Source: Spirochaetaceae bacterium (GTDB lineage Bacteria > Spirochaetota > Spirochaetia > Treponematales > Breznakiellaceae). Taken from it: DNA of 28,990 nt. The position numbers were made by a program, and so were the translations under genes. The notes beneath the pieces were generated by a model that worked only from the letters and a program-made list of their open reading frames with translations, was not told the DNA's origin and did not search any database. The stretch is taken from NCBI GenBank assembly GCA_031273985.1, contig JAISQV010000212.1, positions 1-28,990 on the forward strand, given 5' to 3'. Shown one piece after another: positions 27,301-28,990 of this stretch (position 1 is the first letter of the stretch; each line of letters begins with the position of its first letter).

Positions 27301-27451
27301 TGTAAATGGCGTCGGCGCCGGTCAAATTAACGGTGAGCTGCATGGGCCTGATGTATTCACAGAACGCCAATTGCCTGTCCACCCCGAAGGCCGGCATGGA
27401 GGCGCAGAACAGGATCGCGGCAAAAACAACCCGGCCAATACGCCTGTTCAT
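12344..27451 (-). CDS. Giant modular secreted protein (5035 aa) with Ig-like, IPT, FN3 and propeller domains
   Basis: A signal peptide (MNRRIGRVVFAAILFCAS...) is followed by an AT-rich N-terminal domain. Residues about 160-1350 hold roughly eight or more Ig-like domains with an SG-[LIMV]-[DE]-x-x-[ST]-WRY motif, as in OmpL47-type repeats, each ending at a D-R/G-[TS]-x-P boundary. About 1350-2150 is beta-rich and unrecognised. About 2180-2950 is a run of ~70-aa repeats. About 3090-3310 is Gly/aromatic-rich. Then come a PPC-like domain (3350-3430), FN3 (3547-3640), two IPT/TIG domains (3746-3826, 3932-4008), a He_PIG-like domain (4111-4194), a PQQ-like propeller (4229-4511), further Ig-like domains (4524-4774) and a unique C-terminus. 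No transmembrane anchor, autotransporter barrel or sorting signal is seen at the end. Such domains usually mediate adhesion or build extracellular scaffolds; that role is inferred. It overlaps both neighbours by four bases. Confidence 0.9.
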   Translation of the reverse strand: MNRRIGRVVFAAILFCASMPAFGVDRQLAFCEYIRPMQLTVNLTGADAIYSTGNIVYYRGAAAKISVGFINSYLFTNDSTMYEGRVIAYNRNNQAIASVTASSISNSNFVPPENVYRIYASINRYNIWYEKETFLFFTTKIIKHIQYVESVSAYIYLSHDPAGPDLQVSGGDQLVNTATALISASAADTVSGLDTNSWRYTVNSGPERTGKEVTLREEGDHTVTFSVRDNVGNLSSQTVQVMIDRTSPVVSAEGSSGQWTNTDVTVLAQADEGLSGIEPATWRCSLDGGLTWSEEAEENNSVTLRENGVYEVRFTVQDRAGNRSAYSKAVTVKIDKIIPVINLENGMKENDWSNEISRVLRAVVSDTLSGPHILETTNAWGDWQQASQANQSAMAFTGEGSFTWRVRAADLAGNINTAMGIVNLDRRAPLVSGFEIFSLWVKPDHVFSGVRITDSTEATSRISGIDPNSFAVILEGAGSIPVKTGYNQVSGSLSPFTVPGLREGIYNISLSVSDRAGNRGSSRLTLIRVDGTAPVLSGSLAGPLRRTGDLVSIPIRVRLAESELSGMDPDAWRYAIDGGEKKPLLLFLNDGSYSGDVQVEALSRGSHSLTVSAADRAGNPGAFTLNFDFDNQPPVITWDNRMGKSPETAVWTGAPLWIRAEDDGGTVTSLTVETRLRERNSFTPLGSEIFDGSMLSFRSDAPDGLYQVVIRARDDSNNAVEEVIYAALDRNGPVVELRGIAGGGAEMNSPGEISAGAADAFSGVDANSWEWRSGEGLWRRGSTALLAEGKNQRLSFRVRDKVGNETLKTVVVTVDPSPPELSFSAPRYAAGGPEGGLNVNLNVRDTISGISSAWYRIDGGPEQFVDFREEALYLSLDGFSEGLHTLSFGAKNGAGLSASASAWTFYIDGTAPEVLDVTLLSMREPGLILGDVTSESRLRVRVTARDQRLEGEALREGEIAACYWDLRDSPADNPRLPEERRVTAQEFEISLLRDGPHYLYIWAADAASNVSPSFLKLLTVDRSVPGAPGIQSSTHREATRPGDAEALGLAEFSFTPPVPAHIEIKQYFWRLERIVIAGGAEGRAETAAQGRVEAVSPGFRGTLSLDLDDNAAQEFYRLRVSCAGYNDLSGQESLYQFRVDRTPPEKLRLSVSPQAEAEDWYNARHALVTWDTPADMKDVSEYRWRMAAGDFGEEELSWESTAGWSRITGSELNVDLRLALGQDGAGPVTVTVCAPDHAGILRWGSAVIRCDFGAPVFDTPEAGGPSVEGSGAERVIRWGILRDAGSGPASITLILQAESGAAAGETRTLVLEPETEEYLAPGLAGDALYTALIRGTDLAGNQTELYAAFVTGDGEMPGRFTVPYHETIEGYGISGQRVVIHAGEGAPDEELEGLLLEIPESLELYEVLTLDGVDTRRRIRSLALEDADTEHGIFRAGRSAAARYEARAEGFTVSGSRVVFDRENGAALFEALYTRSFAGEEAVQVSLGSVSLGYPPRPRLSGGPGSTGGPKSLETLSEGPQGERVPGFTLRGIESLRLASGEEWFDDAAFDSSPLAAWGMELRGNEGPDIRLRESRVQAGNGNVRGLLDIERSGPVTLTLQGTDYAVKTAGIRGGSVVIYEAVLSLPEGYEPRELVLRNFTLDGTSGLVLAGDDFTAERIYCSTDPWGHNFESLRIEFDSSGTLRITGNLYSETLGRLRLDWTALTGEGIDWNAGISIRSFTALVHGFPVSTEEARFGPDGIVIPRGRIALQGGERAFTNLLLHPERHTVLAGGVMQPWDWEGPYGNIRVSGGFISPDGVGGSISAPLGAGIRNGEGGTSLELPVIFDSRLGPRGILHGPLDLNVGGFDIAAEGLVFNGASIETGTLHLETAAGILSFSGLKFNGERILEAALCPGVTYILDGWQIGFDELRLDGRGVYGKAVVEMPPALGDFPLIFPGFVMRPDGAFESGGVADQYNDITLWDSVLRLPGAELVSREGTVILACTSPLMQRSFYFGLDPESPDAGYGTDLRFGPTGFDSGGMVVYGGEGPGPFRFLSSNEYIVEGDSCLIDNEGLWLRGSLSTRWWDGAQVPAGGRGIRILPYFVVSAEAPEESVDYQYEDWIIRGKGINFAVDSITIESNITEYREIPVELGPLEYTVNGYLAYTAQRYQDREFSIVPGLEIRLMETAFNSGGLFAVVLVTLPAPWESISLPFEADLKPNGKFHVSGDLGILEAELGGFSFQFRRVSFDNHGVYISSVLMQMPESMDGAVLELSGVTLSRNRISVASESIPAVNIWGMEFWLRGFSLESGVISLTGGVRLPWGLPGSLRGKRLEIEKFEIDLDGGIRAFEVNFPERCYMPLGDAWGVSINGVSIRYMDSQIWMLLNNCSLLFPGGFIIDKASIDQARFNFSTGEFDFASLSLDTNIEVIYGRLKFRFSKMAVDSKLTFSFAGSLEFPDNLPRFIAGKTVEIDTFEINRDGSIGNIAVRLSGIEGEIIPGSKSLLLRRGSVSLARGRAGSLIITVGGDLILTSDMPGSLAGAVLAIDSLEIDPGLARITRLEATAHIARMDIFGSSFTGLGIGLFWDGEDGEVRLTGTMEMPASFPASLAGRSIAINEFAIGFDGKIRSFSARFSGNPNEEFQILDLITVSRVSISVSYLSESFEFDLGGRFTLPAGKFPQGIGGTSLEGRARLDAQRGIKTLSAEAEFPNLRLFNVMETRGLRINLSKEEGLPGIIMIRGSMILPNHFPASLRGISLNINRFVVNTNGAITDFDVALSGVTIDIFSGVKLQGGFIQGRMGKENEVVINVGGKLVLTAPGLPASLRGLALVIRSMELSSLSGLRSFEAGIEAGKPFSFYLFGGIRIDINSLFISESSITLDSSAVLPESYPAGLSNTRIDLKVLKIGWDGSILDIQGGIGAMTLDIAGFNARIDSLLIERLQGRTYITLASCRIILPEAFGALGSGEVGIRNARICLDDGSFSGDLAISTLAADIAGFRLELFSPALEFTSRCMTFEQAKLYTPDFLGNASIALSKLKLSAARGVEFEGGTFNLPGFKLGNLSFINISAEFRLSEGDYLIGARGGVTIPGAGTIGASMIFARKSSLYPIGLRQAEFSWEAAFGGIPLGPSGLFISGIAGGITYGSPTEVPARVRGLFYAGGPRIKLGLTLRDAATSGGLIQMWPTVWVDINNGAWAFQGRAAIFSGTLNIGAEATAALSSRGFYAGAEINIKFVRGGVEVYIFDKSGRTIFSGEGYVQFGLPRGSIVDTTVLFVPIVVPWGDLWLPSVNAAFGRFTNGRTGFKGWVNVPILGSIGIYVGSGGITLGNVSSYTLERPDWAAPVNLRASPEAGDPNILYRDREDAADKGDYVVMVPEPLPGRLVLLLAFTEGDPSVTAVSPSGRVFQEGDDGTELVLLDNVYALIVNNPEAGQWRLQVHGAAAGDYNLSVLGPAPMPSLELTGPNSGLELSGGSFIVRGAAGSGVTGIRISAHELPGMPGFELGVFPLEGGDFELEVAAEEIADGDYYISAELLLNDETVTPPAYAPGRIRLDRSAVPLLEPEPLRISETDPGTLTLRWNRNNGGRDAGFLVEMSESEREEPMVLDAGNVTLLSLSGFQAGSIRTFRVLSYDEARRESPWTNPRTVVLGAEAPPVNRPEVETETLRISGVPGALVQGAVAVRVLDFKDTWDSAGWFIARQAEGQEPEGFFFEGPVRAEGRRVEIPFSLYIPAAFSAGTYRYPCEVVNESNRSLRAAFTVELEVEWPMPVLHRVYPNRAAGNQEERLMIYGAGFVPGTRVFFREKELALETAQGWNTEALEVLLPPQNAAGEYNLTVTGPGGASASIPLALTMPDWYARIFTGTAVTVPGGTAVYHIGVNGYDGFSGSVAFTASRKDNSISVSAPVIQAGRTGFISITTAAGIAPGTYITEITGGGSKTFELVTVVEEKKPAPHLSSLFPAAVYAGAEVHIYGYALGSRGEVMLRGMPVMVLSWSDSEIVAKIPQNAESGMVGITMNGEKSNELPLIIRNRGFTLRPGLTAVELEEGETQLIDITVRGYPEKVSLGVVVEPGAPFTAALRSDSAVPNAVLSLELSAAETSNAANGYWKVQITGQCGSYQGSAEITVSLMGRPEITTGESLPAAWAESTYYARLESRNLRGEGVYELAYGELPPGLTLNRRGEIQGSPLRTGSYEIAITVTDPLTRRGLKFFTLEVREEVWGQSGRDGGLSRASGMELPANRESFFGTMTGNEVRVLVAAEEQIAVIGREGLTALHYRDGSVSWNVEGAYRDAKYAGGFLYALREDGILEGRDLGSGNLLWQREGIRSITSDGNTIFAESGGTVLVLNGSLGVLTGEFSAGGYDSESVLWMNGAAFSLSKTGAAAVYGASLSFEAGSPILAAAADALGMILVTEGGVVLLDQDFREAARLETPFTGPVSIALSAEAVLVSAEDGLTIYSRDGLVPLRRWDEAGSLQVAAGKDRLFTLNGEGFALRNLHEAGSGGLLWEEAGDFTAYAFYRGSVYAATADGLVSAFGGEPNTGAPETSILLDPPDPEGRNGWYVTAPELSITAFDRDSYVSEIKAWLDDSEFDAAEKLRLEDGEHQIAAFGVDSHGLAGATVRKTVRIDTDPPDSDISISDDPPDSGWYGAPVTVTLEGWDSGSGFDRIETSLGRYIDPIVISRGGKMNFTWYALDRAGNREGERSLEINIDYEPPYVDAFVLSDRGLGEITLQAGDAASGVRAVEYRINGGAVMPYREPLYVEAGRFLVSYRAVDYAGNYSAWQDCEAVIDLPWPQPVVIEDAVFNGLSRYVVHNLRNGLPVLRSGSAVPAPDRSKPEALINLPSYVMGAEYILWEAGDGEGEDGTIRFRAARNCVVYLFLDSREEANPSWTLIEEGLRINPVYYPGSRRVYMRRLPAGGVLEVASRGGNLPPFIAVHETGAITADIKLSKAEDDSPGFQGPGRSTEELRAGDTLTLAYTPTPWRYSRRLPLRHRWLVFINGGWEALQQDRYTIPDEDGGESGGFLRFRLEITAPDGQVEYRGEKTAGITAASREDAR
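18600..20910 (-). repeat. At least eleven ~70-aa beta-rich protein repeats inside the giant gene
   Basis: A motif of the form LP-x-x-[FL]P-x-SL-x-G-x-x-[LI]-x-I-x-x-F-x-I-x-x-[DN]G-x-I recurs near nucleotides 20890, 20705, 20530, 20330, 20130, 19905, 19695, 19475, 19262, 19045, 18838 and 18630. The spacing is about 175-225 bases. Clear examples are FPASLAGRSIAINEFAI, FPASLRGISLNINRFVV and LPGSLRGKRLEIEKFEI. Hydrophobic residues alternate in long stretches, which predicts beta strands. I do not recognise the family; a beta-solenoid or extended beta-sheet is the natural reading. Confidence 0.75.
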
Positions 27452-28689
27452 GACTGCCCCCCGGCGCCTGCTTCGGTTCCCCCGGGTAACGGCGTCCCAG
27501 GCGCCGTTACCCGGTACAGCTCTATTTGTTCCCCCCTGAGGGCGGCAAGGTAAAGCATCCTGTTTACGACGGGGCTTTTCCGGTATTCCGCCTCCCCGCC
27601 GGGGATGAGCCCTGCGGCCTCCTCCAGATTCTGCCGCCTTAGAATCTCAAAATTTCCTCCCCGGTGAATCCCCGCGGCCAATTCCCCGGTCTGGGGTATC
27701 AGGTAACAGGCCCTGGCGGGCTCAAAACCCCAGGCGCAGAGAAGCAGCCAGGTTGAAAGCCACTCTGCCGGTTTTTGCGCCGCCGCCTCCCCGCCGTTCC
27801 AGCCCGCAAGGGAGGGGTTCTGTTCCCGCCGGAAAGCCCCGCCGTCCCCCCGGTACAGCGAAAAATCTTCCCCGTGGGCCACGGCAAAGTAACTCATTCC
27901 CTCGCCGTCAATGCCCGCCTCCACGGAAATTTCCCCTTCAAAGAAGCCCGCAGCTTCACGGCGGAGCAGCAGATCCTCCCCCAGGGCGAAGAAACTCAGT
28001 TCCCGTCCTCCCTCCTGCGCTGCGGTGATCCAGCCCCGGCCCAGGGGATAGGCCGCCTCCCGGAGAACCTCAAAAGCGCCGCCGGGCGAATCGATACGCT
28101 CACCGCTGCGACTGATTAGCTGCCGCACCGGGGCTTCCTCAGAGTCTTCCCCCGCGCAGAAGTTTGCGATGCAGCTCAGTTGTCCCTCCGCCAGAACGTA
28201 GACCGCCGCCCCGGAGTACACCGAGGCCGCCAGCCGGTACTCCGTAATCCCGGCGAAACCCCGCAGCTCCGGCGCCGGGTAATAGCGGAGCGCCCCCTCC
28301 AAATCTATTCCCAGCACATAAATTCCCTCTCCGTCCTCCCCCCGCGCTATAAAGGCCGCATACTGAAGGGGCGGCTCATCAAAAAGCCGCAGATCCCTTA
28401 CGCCGCCGTTCAGCGGGGGGAGAGCCGGATCCGGCGAAAATTCCGCAAAACCCCCTGATCCGCCGCCGCGAAACACCCGCAGGCGGCCGTCTTCTATCAC
28501 AAAAAGGTAGGCCGCCCCATCCTGGGTCTGCATCAGCCGAAAATCCTCAATCCTTCCCGCCGCCGCCACGGCGCCCGCCCGGAAAACCCCCGGCATGGCG
28601 TCACCCGCCGGCGCCGCAGTCTGGGCGGCAAGCCCCCCGGCAAGGCCCGCCGCGAACAGCCCCGCCATGATTACCCTGAATAAGCGCAT
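27448..28689 (-). CDS. Secreted propeller-like protein, first gene of the giant-protein operon
   Basis: The 413-aa protein has a signal peptide (MRLFRVIMAGLFAAGLAGGLAAQ, cleavage likely near AAQ-T). The mature part consists of about six or seven repeated units in which an aliphatic strand pair is followed by a turn with Gly/Asp, for example GAAYLFVIEDGRLRVFRGG, GAAVYVLAEGQLSC and GMSYFAVAHGEDFSLYRGD. This fits a beta-propeller, but no family signature is visible. Two cysteine pairs (near LSCIANFC and LLCAWGFEPARAC) could form disulfides outside the cytoplasm. The ATG follows a strong GGGGAGGA ribosome-binding site. The stop overlaps the giant gene (ATGA), so the two are translationally coupled and probably act together. 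Function unknown; ligand binding or assembly is a guess. Confidence 0.85.
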   Translation of the reverse strand: MRLFRVIMAGLFAAGLAGGLAAQTAAPAGDAMPGVFRAGAVAAAGRIEDFRLMQTQDGAAYLFVIEDGRLRVFRGGGSGGFAEFSPDPALPPLNGGVRDLRLFDEPPLQYAAFIARGEDGEGIYVLGIDLEGALRYYPAPELRGFAGITEYRLAASVYSGAAVYVLAEGQLSCIANFCAGEDSEEAPVRQLISRSGERIDSPGGAFEVLREAAYPLGRGWITAAQEGGRELSFFALGEDLLLRREAAGFFEGEISVEAGIDGEGMSYFAVAHGEDFSLYRGDGGAFRREQNPSLAGWNGGEAAAQKPAEWLSTWLLLCAWGFEPARACYLIPQTGELAAGIHRGGNFEILRRQNLEEAAGLIPGGEAEYRKSPVVNRMLYLAALRGEQIELYRVTAPGTPLPGGTEAGAGGQS

Positions 28690-28701
28690 CCCTTCCTCCC
28701 C

Positions 28702-28735
28702 GGGCCGCAGGGGAGCATCCCGGCGGCCCTTTTTT
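28702..28735 (+). terminator. Terminator-like hairpin on the plus strand in the operon 5' leader
   Basis: GGGCCGC (28702-28708) pairs with GCGGCCC (28723-28729), with an inner GGG/CCC pairing, and is followed by six T residues on the plus strand. No plus-strand gene precedes it within the window, so it would only stop antisense transcription. On the minus strand the same stem lies directly before the ribosome-binding site of the first operon gene and could affect its translation. Confidence 0.35.
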
Positions 28736-28818
28736 CACCACCTATATTTGTGTGAATGTCCCCGGATTTGCTTCAATCGAAAAGAAAAAATCTGAAATTT
28801 TTTTGCGGCTTCAGCTTG

Positions 28819-28843
28819 GGAGTTTGCGCGAAGCGCAAACTCC
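28819..28843. repeat. Perfect 11-bp inverted repeat, intergenic motif copy
   Basis: GGAGTTTGCGC and GCGCAAACTCC flank a GAA loop. On the minus strand it continues into CAAGCTGAAGCCGC, resembling the decayed copy beyond the YARHG-protein gene (7361-7405) and the short copy near position 40. It looks like a small dispersed repeat of intergenic DNA rather than a terminator, because no T-run follows directly. Confidence 0.5.
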
Positions 28844-28990
28844 AGGGATGGGGGGCGTTGCGGGGGGCGGGCCCCCCGCAGTGGGGGTAGCGGAAGACGC
28901 CGCAGGCGGCTGGTGCGTAGGGGGAGACTTACCCCTCCTGTCCCCATGTACCGGGGGGTATGTTTTTATATGATCCCCCCAAGAAGGTTT

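Larger units (their letters stand above)
28690..28990. other. Intergenic region upstream of the four-gene operon, hairpin-rich
   Basis: No gene is supported here. From left to right it holds the ribosome-binding site of the first operon gene, a terminator-like hairpin on the plus strand (28702-28735), an AT-rich stretch (about 28736-28805), a perfect 11-bp hairpin (arm GGAGTTTGCGC, 28819-28843), a perfect 10-bp GC palindrome (arm TGCGGGGGGC, 28859-28880) and a GGGGGG/CCCCCC-flanked AT-rich patch at 28954-28979. The AT-rich stretch (TTGAAG, then AAATATAGG on the minus strand) is the most likely promoter location, but spacing is poor and I do not call one. Confidence 0.5.

Noticed and set aside
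12344..27451. Autotransporter or TamB-type assembly protein
   Set aside because: There is no C-terminal beta-barrel or TamB signature at the end of the giant protein; the resemblance of the middle repeats to beta-groove proteins is only general.
28735..28947. Small ORFs on both strands in the right-hand intergenic region
   Set aside because: They have no ribosome-binding sites or recognisable features, and they overlap hairpins and GC-rich palindromes.

Overview
The window is a chromosomal segment from a GC-rich bacterium with all convincing genes on the minus strand. The best guess is a spirochaete of the Treponema / termite-gut (Breznakiella-like) type. That guess rests on the giant secreted Ig/IPT/propeller protein, a YARHG-like secreted protein and the style of the intergenic repeats; no marker gene is present, so it is tentative.

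Region 1 (about 27.5-28.7 kb down to 7.4 kb, read leftwards) is one tightly packed four-gene operon whose genes overlap by 4, 4 and 1 bases. It encodes a 413-aa secreted propeller-like protein, a 5035-aa giant secreted protein, a 1230-aa secreted protein ending in an NlpC/P60-type cysteine peptidase domain, and a 406-aa secreted protein ending in a YARHG-like domain. Each has a signal peptide or a hydrophobic N-terminal segment, so the products probably work together outside the cytoplasm. The giant protein is modular: Ig-like (OmpL47-like) domains, a block of at least eleven ~70-aa beta-rich repeats that I do not recognise, a glycine/aromatic-rich beta region, a fibronectin III domain, two IPT/TIG domains, a He_PIG-like Ig domain, a PQQ-like propeller, more Ig-like domains and a C-terminal region. 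This operon is the most likely undescribed system here.

Region 2 (7.4-7.04 kb) is the leader of the histidine genes. It holds a dispersed hairpin-rich element, a weak promoter candidate, a 42-codon ORF with three closely spaced His codons, and a strong intrinsic terminator just before the chosen hisG start, which together look like a transcription attenuator.

Region 3 (7.04-0.1 kb) is the histidine cluster hisG-hisB-hisH, a 787-base repeat-filled gap, then hisF-hisA/I/E (a three-domain fusion)-hisC and a radical SAM gene. These supply every step from PRPP+ATP to histidinol phosphate; histidinol-phosphate phosphatase and hisD are not in the window. The gap contains a 255-bp tandem duplication that copied the first 15 codons, ribosome-binding site and promoter region of hisF together with the widespread 'HKGHKEH' repeat, then a 90-bp tandem repeat, then a second, oppositely oriented copy of the hairpin-rich element. 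The proximal hisF copy has a plausible promoter of its own. The cluster ends at two strong AT-rich palindromes that act as terminator candidates.
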